This document shows positions 49,914 through 60,712 of a DNA stretch of 64,000 nucleotides, one piece after another. Source of the DNA: Fragum whitleyi (Eukaryota; Mollusca; Bivalvia; Cardiida; Cardiidae); contig OX411552.1 in assembly GCA_948146395.1 (NCBI GenBank), positions 14,244,957 to 14,308,956 on the forward strand. The letters run 5' to 3'. Below the pieces are notes generated by a model, which saw nothing but the letters and a program-made list of their open reading frames with translations, was not told the DNA's origin and searched no databases. Numbering within the stretch: the first letter of the stretch is position 1; each line of letters starts with the position of its first letter. The translations under genes and the position numbers were made by a program.

Positions 49914-50425
49914 CGTTTTCCATGACCCTCGGGTATCGGAGTGACTGTCGCGGTCGTGGACACCATTTCGAGCGTGGTATTATCTTTATACCATAGCTGA
50001 CAAAATATAGGTCCGAGTTTCCCTGCGGCGATCCCGAGAACTTTCAAGTAACTCCCTCCGTAATATGCCGAGAACACATATCCGTTCTTTTCAAAGCTTA
50101 CAGGTTGCCACGTATTGTAGTGAAACAAATGTGAAGGAAACCTAATATATTTACATGCACTTTTAATTTTATCAAAACTTTCCAAGCAAGTTTTGTTATA
50201 ATTCTCCCCACATTTTTCTTTCGTTGCCGTGGTAACGGTCACAACGGATGACGTCATTGTTTTAGCGCTTGAAGAATGGATGGCCTGCTGGATTTGGCGG
50301 GCTATACGGATTTCCTGCTCATGTTGAAACACCATAACGTATGAGGTGAAAACGATAACCTGTAGAACCACTCCGATCCCAATTAGCTTTCTGATCTTCG
50401 TCCGTCCAATACCGCACACCGCCAT
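49914..50425 (-). CDS. GT92 glycosyltransferase, first coding exon (anchor)
   Basis: Encodes residues 1-170 plus two nucleotides. The ATG at 50425 has A at -3 and G at +4. A short basic tail (RTKIRK) precedes a membrane segment at about 14-33 (LIGIGVVLQVIVFTSYVMVF), giving a type II Golgi protein. A Ser/Thr stem follows with two N-glycosylation sequons (NKT, NTT), then the start of the GT92 fold: WQPVSF, VFSAYYGGSYLKVLGI, FCQLWYKDNTT and IPEGHGKR. Donor CG/GTAAGT leaves phase 2, which fits both downstream terminal exons. The intron to the proximal terminal exon is about 9.8 kb. Confidence 0.92.
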
Positions 50426-50516
50426 AATGGAGTCCCTGGTTTGGCATCAAGTGAGTTATCTACGGATTACTGCTCCGTTACGTTGCATAAGTTCGTAATG
50501 TCAGCCTGTAATGATA

Positions 50517-50549
50517 ATTATGATAATAATAATGATAATAATAATAAAG
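50517..50549. repeat. (GATAAT/AAT)n microsatellite upstream of the GT92 gene
   Basis: Interrupted tract about 95 bp upstream of the GT92 start codon; in the promoter region if transcription starts nearby. Confidence 0.8.
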
Positions 50550-50564
50550 ATATGTGACTCGTCA

Positions 50565-50713
50565 TGGCGTTGTTGATTCTATATTTTTCAATGGGTCTGA
50601 GCGTTTTGGAATGGTCTGAGTGAGTGATCGGAATGAATGAATGGAGCGCTGAATGAGCGATTTAAAATGGGTTTAATTGAGGTGAATGTCAATTTCACTA
50701 TGTTACTAACTAT
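50565..50713. repeat. ACAGTTAACAACATCG-type element, partial copy 9
   Basis: GCGTTGTTGATTCTATATTT, GAATGAATGAATGGAGCG and TGTCAATTTCACTATGTTAC in the family order. Confidence 0.75.
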
Positions 50714-50903
50714 ATATACATAGGATCTGTACTGAGATTTTGTTTGATGCAAGAAGATCTTAACTTGACACCAAGTGCCCGCACATAGATTAAAATTTGA
50801 CGCCAAAATTCAAACTTGACACTAATGCCGGTACAAAGATTCAAACTTGTCACTAAGTGCCAATACAAAAACTAAAAATTGACGCTGGCTGATTTTTTCC
50901 TTT

Positions 50904-50906
<3 letters not shown>

Positions 50907-50937
<31 letters not shown>
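50907..50937. repeat. Poly-T tract
   Basis: An uninterrupted run of about 30 T; just upstream (50750-50885) a phrase like AAATTGACGC / CAAACTTG(A/T)C is repeated about five times. Confidence 0.85.
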
Positions 50938-52403
50938 AATGGCCTTTTCACACCGCTTTTAACAATCTTTCGGTCATATCGCGGCAGCTGGAATACTTTA
51001 AAATGGATTTCTAGTATTTCTTGGATCAGTGCTACCATTACATCCTTTCCTAGCCACCAGCTACTTTCCAACATAGGTCTACAATTATTAACCCATTGGT
51101 GGATAAGTTTTGGGGTATATTTGATACCATTATTAAGTCAAAGCCTTTTCAAATTAAAACTCAAATCAGATTTGGATAACGCATCGCATGCTGCATACGC
51201 GCGGGCAGAACTTTAAGAAGCCATTCCAAACCATTTCAAAACAAAAGTTTTAATTCATGTGCTGACGTTACGTGTACGCCAGCGTTAGACATTGCTAAAT
51301 TGTTAGGCCAGTAACTTGTCGGTGAATGGTTCTATGATGATCTATGACATCTCGATTTGCTTATCAAAGGCCTAACATAATGATGACCTCTATTTTTTTT
51401 TTGAATATGACTGCACGTTCAATTTTAATGACGTCCTTAATCTGACAAGGTTTGATTTTGTTCAACGACATTTTGGTAGTCAAACCACGCTGTAGCACCA
51501 TGCACAATAGTATTGAAGATGTGATTTTAAGCTTAGTAAACCCGCAAAGATTCGACTGCAAGCATCTTCAGACCGTCTAACGCGTAATGCTCATGCAAAA
51601 CATTAAAAATCAAATGTCTCAATTTAGCAGAATTGTTTGCTCATCGAGCGATTTTTGTTTTCACATATCGTTTGCAAATACTCTTTTGGATAGTCATACG
51701 AAGTTCCATGACGATAGATTGCTTAATTTCAGAAATATCCAAAATTCAAAAGTGCACACTTTCTTTTGGAACTAAGTACACATTTTTCTTCAAAGCTTTT
51801 ACTATCTATACTTTAGAATATTGGTTAAATGGTCACTTGACAAAGGACACAAAACAAATGACGAGTGTCCATGCAGTCTATTACCGAAAAGCAAAAAAAG
51901 TCAATTAACACTCACCACATTACTTCGAACTTGAGATTTTTTTTTTCAAAACTTACACACAAACACTCTTTTTGCATTTAAGTATTCCAAAAGCACTTGA
52001 TTTTAAGAACTCTACTACGCTCACAAGAAAAAATATCCAAGACACAAACTATTAAGTAAATTACAGACTTATTACAATGTACCTCAAATTTTCTCTTGTT
52101 CCCTGAAGGTCTGTCCCACTTGAATATGCATACAATACACCCGAGGTCGTTTTGTATAATTTGTCAAACGATTCCCCCAAAATACCTAACATCGTTGTAA
52201 ACGATAGTCCATAAGGAAGTCGTACCTATGTAAATATGGGGACCCTTAAAATACAAAAATTCACATAATTATTTTGCGAATAAAATCACGTTATAAGGAG
52301 TTAATGAATCACATTGATAACAGTTATGAAGAAATGGGAAATTATACGTCTACCTGGGTCAGATATATAGCAAGTTTGGCTATATAGTTAATGGTCAAAT
52401 ACA
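50938..52403. other. Intergenic, no supported gene
   Basis: AT-rich. Short frames (50902-51216, 51633-51908) show no domain. No repeat family assigned. Confidence 0.5.
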
Positions 52404-52624
52404 AATGAGCCAGTGCGTGAGATTTCCAAGATTTTCAAATATGCGCGAAGCAAAGATTATGACCAGCCTGTACATCCACACAGTCTGACCAGAGTCTTCA
52501 CTATGCACCTTGTAGATAGATTATGTCTCAAAGTATCTTTAGACAATCAAGTATAAGGCTGTCTATGCTGCTGAATGTTTACTTCTCAAAAAAAATATTG
52601 GAAATGTCACGCACAGGCTCAAAT
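52404..52624. repeat. GAGCC(A/T)GTGCGTGACATTTCC element, copy 3
   Basis: TGAGCCAGTGCGTGAGATTT at left, GAAATGTCACGCACAGGCTC at right. Confidence 0.8.
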
Positions 52625-53033
52625 AGATATGGTCCCAATTCACGAAAATGTTCGCCAATCTCGAAGGTGGTCGCTAATCGAGTACAAGTAATTGGTGGCC
52701 AGGCTCGATAAAAATCCTACATGTTTTCGTCATGAATGAAGACTAGATCTTTATGCGACAAACGTAATCTGTGGAAGGTCGCGCTAAAACCATTCTTTGA
52801 GAATTTTGTAGACTGTAGACTCCAGGCCGAGAGTGAGGTGTCAGCTCTCAGATAATGGTTGATCCTCGACCCTGGATACAGACTCGCAGGGACCCAGTCG
52901 CCCAAGGCCCCTAGGTTTAGTGTTGGTCATATCGGTGAAAATGCCCATATCCCTTATATCAAATACTGGATTTGGCATTTTGCGCTCCTTAGTCAAAATT
53001 GTCAACCTTTTTTCCTTTGTGGTTAATAGTATA
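52625..53033. other. Intergenic; possible decayed repeat
   Basis: GGGACCCAGTCGCCCAAGGC near 52889 resembles GACCATGGGCGACTGGGCCC near 54974 read on the other strand. No gene. Confidence 0.4.
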
Positions 53034-53249
53034 CATGAGCCTGTGCTTGACATTTCCAACAATTTGGAATTTTGGTGAGGTTCAAGCAAAAAACTCTACA
53101 TATATATATAGTTACCTCATGGTCTATAGATACTTTAAATCCTCATCTATCTACAAAGCGCAACATGAAGACTCTGGCCAGACTGTGCGGATGCACAAAC
53201 TGGCCGGAGTCTTCATTTTGCGATTATTTGAAATTGTTAGAAATTACAT
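53034..53249. repeat. GAGCC(A/T)GTGCGTGACATTTCC element, copy 4
   Basis: ATGAGCCTGTGCTTGACATT at left; central hairpin GAAGACTCTGGCCAGACTGT / complement; right end worn. Confidence 0.78.
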
Positions 53250-53634
53250 ATAAGAATTTCCATTGTAACTTATCCATGTACTTTGATTAAACCCGACAAT
53301 CGTACGATGTAAGTGTATCCATGGTTTGGGCTAAATCTTGGTTTTATATTACCACCCTAAATTTTAATTGTATTGACTTTGTGGTAAACTATGTATCATA
53401 TGGTGATAATACTCGACCTTTGTTTAAAATGGGAGGTACATCGATTAACTATTTCAGATAGTATAGAACATTAAAGCCATTTCAAGTCAGGTCAATACTC
53501 GTGGCCCGGCTCGGGAAAAGAGGACATTATTAGTAATATGAAATATCTTAAAATTCAGTAAAAAATGTATCTGAAAATTCTGTAGGTCGTGTCTTTCGTT
53601 TCATCATCAGGAATTGATTATTATTATCATTATA

Positions 53635-53766
53635 TTTTTGTTTCTACAATTATTACTAGTAGCAGTAGAAGTAGTAGTAATAGTAGTTGTTGTTGTAATT
53701 TAAATAGTTAATTTATTATTATTATTACTATTATTATTACTCTTATTATTATTATTGCTATTATTA

Positions 53767-53855
<89 letters not shown>

Positions 53856-53896
53856 GTTGTTGTTGTTATTGTTATTATTATTATTATTATTTAAAA
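53635..53896. repeat. (TTA)n microsatellite block
   Basis: Long, partly interrupted TTA/TTG tract, longest pure part about 53766-53853. The poly-leucine open frame here is an artefact. Confidence 0.95.
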
Positions 53897-54189
53897 TATT
53901 AAAATTATCATTATCTTTATTATCATTTGGGTGTCGAGGTTTGGAATTAGAAAAGGCACTAAGCTAGAAAACTTGAAATCGATTAACATATTTGTTTCAA
54001 TCGCATTAGTTCTAACTAAAGTGTCAACCCTGTTTAGCCTGCACATAGCCATTACAATGTAAAAAAATGTATCCTAGTCCAGTCTTATCGCTACCTCCTT
54101 TTTGCGTGAACCGCATATCTCCCATTTGATGTCCTTGGAACTATTCAACACATGGACAGGGGCTTTTATTTAGTAAAATATCTACCAAA

Positions 54190-54293
54190 TTGAGGTCTTT
54201 AAAAGTTTTCCCTGTTAATTTGAGGTTAACTTCCTCTAACAATCATGCAAATGATTGTTTTGAAGAAATCGAACTCAAATTTAAGAAAAAGAT
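54190..54293. repeat. Foldback element (CCTCTAAACAATCAT), copy 1
   Basis: Arms TTAATTTGAGGTTAACTTCC ... AACAATCAT and diverged complement; copy 2 is at 59604. Confidence 0.7.
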
Positions 54294-54685
54294 GTATGGA
54301 ATTCTTATAATTTAGTTATATAGATCACATTAAACGGTATTTCTAAATTATATTAAAGGGTTAACGCTCGTATTAGAGGTAATATGGTATATTGCGTGTT
54401 ATGGCGGAAATTATAAACTTCGTTGTCAAAGTAACACGATACCTTAACGAGGCTTCAATTTCGACTTACATGTTTATTTCGAACTCGAAATATTTCAATC
54501 GCATTTACTCTTTTCAGGAGACTTTGTTAGAATTTTCAATGAAATTCGCCACTCTTAAATGGACGAGCAATAAATTGCGATGTATAAATATGATCCATTT
54601 CGCGATGAAATACCATCTCCGTAAATCAAAAAGTCGAAAAAGAGAATTGATTTTGCAGAGGTCAACCAGTGGCACCGTTGGCATA

Positions 54686-54824
54686 ACGGTAGTGGACCCG
54701 TAAAATTCCCCAAACATTTCGGAGCTCATGAACTTTCACAATATTGACCGAAGTTTCCTAATGAAATTATTAGGAAACCTCGATTAACGTTGTTAAAGTT
54801 CTAAAGTTCGGAAACACCGCCTTC
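54686..54824. repeat. 163-bp palindromic element, copy 8 (right end lost)
   Basis: GGTAGTGGACCCGTAAAATT at left and centre CCTAATGAAATTATTAGGAA; the sequence leaves the family after GGAAACACCG. Confidence 0.8.
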
Positions 54825-55090
54825 AAAAAAGGTTAAATGTATATACGAATGTTAGATGAAGATACTAGATTCAAGAGATTGCATATTGAAAAAAATCGAC
54901 TGCATATAGACCGTCGATTAATGAAAAAGACTAACAGTTTTGACTTAGGGGCCAAGACTGGAAAAATTCTAGGGACCATGGGCGACTGGGCCCCTGTTAG
55001 TCTTTTCCCCTGCCGTCGGGACTGGCCAGGGTCGGTATTTTTCGCAATACACTACCCTCCGTGAATCCCTGGAGGATAAAAAATACATTT

Positions 55091-55360
55091 TTGACCTGTC
55101 ACGTGAAAAGGGACTATCTTGGAAGAACAAAAAGAGTCGACCCTGTTCAGACTGTGCGATCTGCGCAGACTGACCAGGGTCGACACTTTTTGCAAATAAG
55201 GAATATTCTGAATCAGCATGAATTGCCTTCCTATGTAATCATTCCGAAATACGGTTTTTGTTTGAAATTATTTGCAGTATCAAATCTTTCTTTTTTTCAA
55301 ATACAATGTATTTATTTTACGGAGTTCCCAGATGGTCTCCTTTAGGCGCGACGGGTCACG
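55091..55360. repeat. GTGACCCGTCA element, copy 6
   Basis: TTGACCTGTCACGTGAAAAG at left, TAGGCGCGACGGGTCACG at right; core GACTGTGCGATCTGCGCAGA. Confidence 0.85.
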
Positions 55361-55871
55361 TTTTTTTACAGAGATAGAATATAGCAGTGCTCACTTGCAT
55401 CTAAGCTTATACGCCACATCCATGTCTTATATCAGATGAAAAATGAAAGATAGGGCACCTAACCATGGCTGCCTTGCATTCGATTGCAACGTCCGATATT
55501 TTGACGATATCATTTCGAGTGTTTTATCATCAATATTTGCGCACGTAAACATATACAGAGCGAATAACGTGAAACCTTTTTGTTTGGTTTTTAAAATATA
55601 AAAATACCTGAAGCATAATTACCAATTATCAATTTCCGTATTTTTATATTCCTAATTGTCCATAATTCCTGATCAATATGAAACTATAGAGTAATAACTG
55701 AGCACAACCTCTGGAACAATAGAAGCTCGCGACAAAAATAGCCATTGGACAGCGCATTGGTCAGTAAGGTATCGATTGTTAAATATAAATATCCGATTTA
55801 ATACTGCAACCTTTAATCCATAATCCATTCTTTACCTAACACCTCGACTATTGATAAACGGATCAGAGTAC
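55361..55871. other. Intergenic, no supported feature
   Basis: AT-rich; nothing assigned. Confidence 0.5.
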
Positions 55872-55882
55872 CTTAACATGGT

Positions 55883-56191
55883 TTGACCAGCCCGATTAGC
55901 TCAGTTGGTAGAGCACAGGACTTCAAAACCATTGGAGTTCGGAGGCGTGGGTTCGATTCCCGGGCTGGTACACTAATAAAAACCAATTGTCTTTCGGATG
56001 AAACGTTAAACCGAGGCCCCGTGAGACGGTGCTTTACACCGAGCACGTTAAAGAACCATGGCGGATCTCAGCAGTAGTTTCGTCATGTATCCTTGCACTA
56101 TCCCCCGTAACAACTAACCGTCTTCTGGGGGCGTCGCTCATATGGGCATATGCTACGGTAGCGACGATAAATAAACGGAAATACACACACA
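55883..56191 (+). mobile_element. Intact tRNA-derived SINE with 11-bp target duplication
   Basis: The tRNA-like head spans about 55886-55970: paired ends ACCAGCCC / GGGCTGGT, A box TAGCTCAGTTGG (55897-55908) and B box GGTTCGATTCC (55950-55960), as RNA polymerase III promoters require. The body holds CTTTCGGATGAAACGTTAAA and CCGAGGCCCCGTG, which resemble conserved central domains of mollusc SINEs, and the tail ends in AATACACACACA. The flanking direct repeat CTTAACATGGT (55872-55882 and 56192-56202) is exact, so insertion was recent. Confidence 0.9.
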
Positions 56192-56202
56192 CTTAACATG
56201 GT

Positions 56203-56633
56203 CAAACATGGTCAAACATAGCTACATGTTAAAACAGAAAATTGTTACATAGTTAAACTGTTACCGAACGTTAAGAACGTAGTGCAGTTCATTGGCGGAT
56301 GCAGGGTTTCTGTAATGGGGGTTCGATGTTGGCCTAGAATTTGAGCAATTAATCGCATATTATCCCTATCTATACAGATAGGGATACCATGGGACCAATT
56401 GCCCAAAATCTGTAAAACAGATATCTTTTTATTTGTAAATAAATAAGCTCCTGTGATTCGAACACTACAAGAAGGGTCGTTTTTCTTTTTCTTTTTTTTT
56501 TTTTCAAAATATTTTAAAAGGAATTGTACTTAAAGTGCAATGTAATTTAGACTCGAGGGTGTTCGTTCGCCCCCCCCCCCCCCCACCGAATCCGCCATTG
56601 GAGTTAGAACACTTAGCTTGCGAAGATGTCATA
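56203..56633. other. Intergenic with small palindrome and poly-C
   Basis: Perfect palindrome TATCCCTATCTATACAGATA plus GGGATA at 56361-56386; poly-C of about 15 at 56570-56584 followed by ACCGAATCCGCCATTGG. Confidence 0.7.
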
Positions 56634-56873
56634 TATGAGCCTGTGCCTGACATTTCCAACAATTTGAATTTTGTGTGAGGGGTCAACATTAACAAACCCT
56701 GACAGACAAATAGTACAATTAGTTGATTATCTGTCTAAATATTCTTTGAGACCTTTCTCTATTGACAAAGTGCAAAGTGAAGACTAGAACAGACTGTACA
56801 GTTGCACAGGCTGGCCAGAGTCTTTGCTAAGCACATATTTGAAATTGTTGGATATGTCACGCACAGGCTCATA
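56634..56873. repeat. GAGCC(A/T)GTGCGTGACATTTCC element, copy 5
   Basis: TATATGAGCCTGTGCCTGAC at left, TGTCACGCACAGGCTCATAT at right. Its right half is also present in the second unit of the tandem duplication (58029-58172). Confidence 0.85.
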
Positions 56874-57411
56874 TATATTTTACATTAAACTTTTGAGATC
56901 AATCCAAATTTAGTGAAAATTTCAAATGAGAAAGAACAGTCTTAAAAGTAATCCAAGTTGCCCAGCTGTTTCCTATAAACTGTAACACGTTTTGGTTTCA
57001 AATAATGATAAGTTCATTTTAACTGTGTCCATCAAAATTTTTGTATTATGAGTGGCTGATAATGGTTTCATAACTCAATGAAAAAATTCTGATTGCTTGA
57101 AAAAATGGTTCATAACTCAACGAAAATGAAGACGCGGCAACTTTTTGTAAGATTCCGCGAAAAAAGTAATCCCATAAGATTTTATTTTGATAAATCATAA
57201 CGGTTTTGCTTCGAAATAAAAAGAAATATAAGATATGAAGGGAGAAGTTTTAATTTTCAATGATGAATGAAACTAAAAACATAATCACTCTTATGTATGA
57301 ATCCGCATCGCATATTCATGCAGTGTGATTAGGTTTTGTTTTAAGATTCATTCCTCGATGAATTCATAAAATATTGTCCCTATTTCTTAGATAATTAGCC
57401 TGTATTTTTTT

Positions 57412-57573
57412 TAAGGTAATGTATCCGTAATAGATCAGCAAAATTTCGGAACTCATGATCTTGCACAATATTAACCGAGGTTTCCTAATGAACATCATGA
57501 GGAAACCTCGGTTTACACTGTTAAATAAATAGCTCTTCATACGTTGCGGAACTATTACGGGTCCACAACCTTA
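57412..57573. repeat. 163-bp palindromic element, copy 9
   Basis: TAAGGTAATGTATCCGTAAT at left, GGGTCCACAACCTTA at right; lies in unit 1 of the tandem duplication. Confidence 0.88.
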
Positions 57574-57735
57574 AAACCGAATGTCCGTTTACAATTTATG
57601 TATCCGGTCATGTATTCAAGATTAATACGTTTGTGAAAAGTTGAAGAAATGGTCTTGTAAACGATATCATATTGAAAGCGGAGTACAATTTCTTAACGAG
57701 CACAAACGTTTAAGGAGTATAAACACAAGGATCGA

Positions 57736-57763
57736 TGATGATGATGATGACGATGATGATGAT
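57736..57763. repeat. (GAT)n microsatellite
   Basis: About nine units, one C-interrupted. Confidence 0.9.
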
Positions 57764-58710
57764 CTCAAGTTTATATGCGAAAGGGAAGCTTATATGCTTT
57801 CACGATTATCTTCTTTGTGAAAAAAAAAAAGAAATTTGACGTAGTCATGAAAAGATGGAATAATTTTTAACACAACATGTAATATTGTGCATGACATGTC
57901 ACAATCTATAATTCGAGTAATTATAAAGATGGCATGTCCGTGATATTTCCAATAATTCCTAACGTCTACAAATTTATGGTTCGGAATATGATAAGGATTA
58001 CCGCATTTCCTCTTATAATGGTTGATCATCTGTCTAAATATACTTTGAGACCTTTCTCTATTGACAAAGTGCAAAGTGAAGACTAGAACAGACTGTGCAG
58101 TTGCACAGGCTGGCCAGAGTCTTTGCTAAGCACATATTTGAAATTGTTGGATATGTCACGCACAGGCTCATATATCTTTTACATAAAATTTTTGAGATCA
58201 ATCCAAATTTAGTGAAAATTTCAAATGAGAAAGAACAGTCTTAAAAGTAATCCAAGTTGCCCAGCTGTTTCCTATAAACTGTAACACGTTTTGGTTTCAA
58301 ATGATGATAAGTTCATTTTAACTGTGCCCATCAATATTTTTGTATTATGAGTGGCTGATAATGGTTTCATAACTCTATGAAAAAATTCTGATTGCTTGAA
58401 AAAATTGGTTCATAACTCAATGAAAAATGAAGACGCGGTAACTTTTTTGTAAGATTCCGCGAAAAAAAGTAATCCCATTAGATTTTTTTTGATAAATCAT
58501 CACGGTTTTGCTTCGAATAAAAAGAAATATAAGATATGAAGGAAGAAGTTTTAATTTTTATGGATGTATGAAACTAAAAGCATAATCACTCTTATGTATG
58601 AAGCTGCTTCGCATATTCATACAGTGTGATTAGGTTTTGTTTTTAGTTTCATTCCTCGATGAATTCATAAAATATTGTCCCTATCTCTTAAATAATTAGT
58701 CTGTATTTTT

Positions 58711-58872
58711 AAAGGTAATGCACCCATAGAAGATCCGCAAGATTTCGGAACTCATGATCTTGCACAATATTAACCGAGGTTTCCTAATGAACATCATTAG
58801 GAAAGCTCGGTTAACACTGTTAAATAAATAGCTCTTCAAACGTTGCGGAACTATTACGGGTCCACTACCTTA
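58711..58872. repeat. 163-bp palindromic element, copy 10
   Basis: Duplicate of copy 9 in unit 2: AAGGTAATGCACCCATAGAA at left, GGGTCCACTACCTTA at right. Confidence 0.88.
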
Positions 58873-59101
58873 ATACTGATTGTCCGTTTACAATCTAGGT
58901 ATCCAGTCATGCATTCAAGATTTAAACGTTTGAGAAACGTTGAAGAAATTACCTTGAACGTGATATCATATTACGCGCGGAGTACAATTTCTTTACGGTC
59001 ACAAACGTTTAAGGAGCATAAACACAAGGAATCCCACATTATCATTCAACATTTTACGACATTCCATGATAATAGATTCGTCAACATGGTATAGATCGAC
59101 A

Positions 59102-59115
59102 TGTGTTGTTGTTGG

Positions 59116-59146
<31 letters not shown>

Positions 59147-59186
59147 GATGATGAATATGATGATGATGTCGATGATATTGTTGTTG
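59102..59186. repeat. (TTG)n/(ATG)n microsatellite
   Basis: About 14 TTG-type units then GATGAT-type units, present only in the second duplication unit at this length. Confidence 0.9.
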
Positions 59187-59603
59187 TCTTTATCATTTTT
59201 AAGTGTGATTCATACATCGTATTCTTAAATTAATCATGAAGGTCCATATTTTTTTCCAAGCAAGTGTAATTTCTACTTTCTCAAGTTTATATGCGAAATG
59301 TAAGCTTATAAGCTTTCACGATTATCTTGTTCTTTGTGCAAAAAAATGAAATTTGACGTAGTCATGAAAATATGGAATAATTTATAGCACGAAACATGTA
59401 ATATTGTGCATGACATGTCTCAATTTATGATTCGAGTAATTATTAAGATGGCATGTCCGTGATATTTCCAATAATTCCTAACGTCTACAAATTTATGGTT
59501 AGGAATATGATAAGGATTACCGCATTTCCTCTTATAATGGCGCCCTCCCCATAGTAGCACGTCTACATTTTTACCTCAAAAAACCCACTTCAAATACCTA
59601 AAT

Positions 59604-59722
59604 TTTAGGAACTTTTTGAAACTTCTTCTCTAATTTGAGATGAATTTCCTCTAAACAATCATTTGTATGATTGTTTAGAGGAAATGGATCTCAAATTAAA
59701 GGGAAAATGGCCTAAAACTTTA
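59604..59722. repeat. Foldback element (CCTCTAAACAATCAT), copy 2
   Basis: TAATTTGAGATGAATTTCCT then CTAAACAATCATTTG and complement; nearly perfect. Confidence 0.82.
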
Positions 59723-60060
59723 AGAGACACCAATTTTATATCAGGAAATGCATACTAAATTAAGCTCCCTAACCACGTTATGTAAAGCTCCCGGGAGCGT
59801 TTATTTGGAGAAATACAATATCTGCACGTATCTGAGTTTTCATGGAAGCTTTTTTTTTTTATAGCTAGGCATCTTTTAAACCAATCTGTAAATATGGAAC
59901 TCATGTTCGCCGTGTATTATCCATGAGAATTGCCCTGGCAGGGCGGAGCCTAAGTGATGGGTCGTTGCACTTAAGGTTAAGGTAAATCAGTGTTAATTCA
60001 TAATTATTTACTTCTAAAGATAGTCGATATAATTAACTTGAGACCGTAAAGCGTAGGTTG

Positions 60061-60123
60061 GTAACCAAACCCTCGTAACTTCAGCTTGTCCAAGCTGAAG
60101 TTACGAGGCTTTGGTAACCCAAC
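60061..60123. repeat. Foldback hairpin
   Basis: Perfect inner arms CCTCGTAACTTCAGCTTG / CAAGCTGAAGTTACGAGG, and GGTAACC at both ends. Confidence 0.85.
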
Positions 60124-60310
60124 GATAAAATATGTTCACTTTCTCTAAGCACTTGAATCCTTATGGTTTTAGGAAACATTTATTTGCACGCGTTCACGAT
60201 TATTGTCGACTAACTTTACAATGAACCCAAAATACTTAAAAGTTAGCTCGTCAAATTACGTCACAGCTAAGCCCCGCCCTACCAGTTCATTAATAACGCA
60301 GAATATCAAG

Positions 60311-60495
60311 GTAAAGTCAGCGACATCGTGAAAACAGCATTCATCTCGATCAAAACAAATCGTACGCACTGCGTTCTGTTCAACGTGTATTTAAACCACT
60401 CACTCCGATCACTCACAAACGCTCTCTGAAATTGTTCGAAAACGCTTCGAAATTATTTAAAACGATCTACATTTCATTATGTCGATTAAATAATT
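60311..60495. repeat. ACAGTTAACAACATCG-type element, partial copy 10
   Basis: CATCGTGAAA, CATTCATCTCGATCAAAAC, CACTCACTCCGATCACTCAC and AACGCTTCGAAATTATT in family order, decayed. Confidence 0.6.
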
Positions 60496-60511
60496 GCGCT
60501 ATCTTAATGAG

Positions 60512-60603
60512 CACTGCGTTCGGGATGACAAGACATGTGCAAAGCAGGGTAAACGAGATTGGAAAACTGTTTGCTCCGTTTTGTGATCCAAAAACGCACG
60601 GCT
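60512..60603. repeat. CCCTGCGTTCAGG foldback element, decayed copy
   Basis: ACTGCGTTCGGGATGACA at left; the centre keeps GTGCAAAGCAGGGTAAAC; the right end is worn. Confidence 0.6.
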
Positions 60604-60712
60604 GGTGTGGATTGTAAAGCGTCTGGTTGTTGGGTGAAGACACACTGACTTATTAAAGTACGTTGATTTTATTAAAGCTCCTCTTTCAAAGTTTTCATAG
60701 AAAAAATACAAA

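Larger units (their letters stand above)
56722..59540 (+). repeat. Tandem duplication, units of 1.3 and 1.5 kb
   Basis: Unit 1 is about 56722-58020, unit 2 about 58021-59540. Both begin TTGAT(T/C)ATCTGTCTAAAT and end GCATTTCCTCTTATAATGG. The first break cuts through a palindromic element, so unit 2 has only its right half. Unit 2 is longer mainly through a TTG/ATG microsatellite and flanking sequence near 59030-59280. Confidence 0.95.

Noticed and set aside
53755..53967. 70-codon frame of nearly pure leucine
   Set aside because: Translation of a TTA microsatellite.
55886..55970. Functional tRNA gene with a UCA-like anticodon loop
   Set aside because: The paired ends lie four nucleotides off the canonical position relative to the D arm, the T stem has a mismatch, and the sequence continues into a SINE body with target duplications outside it.
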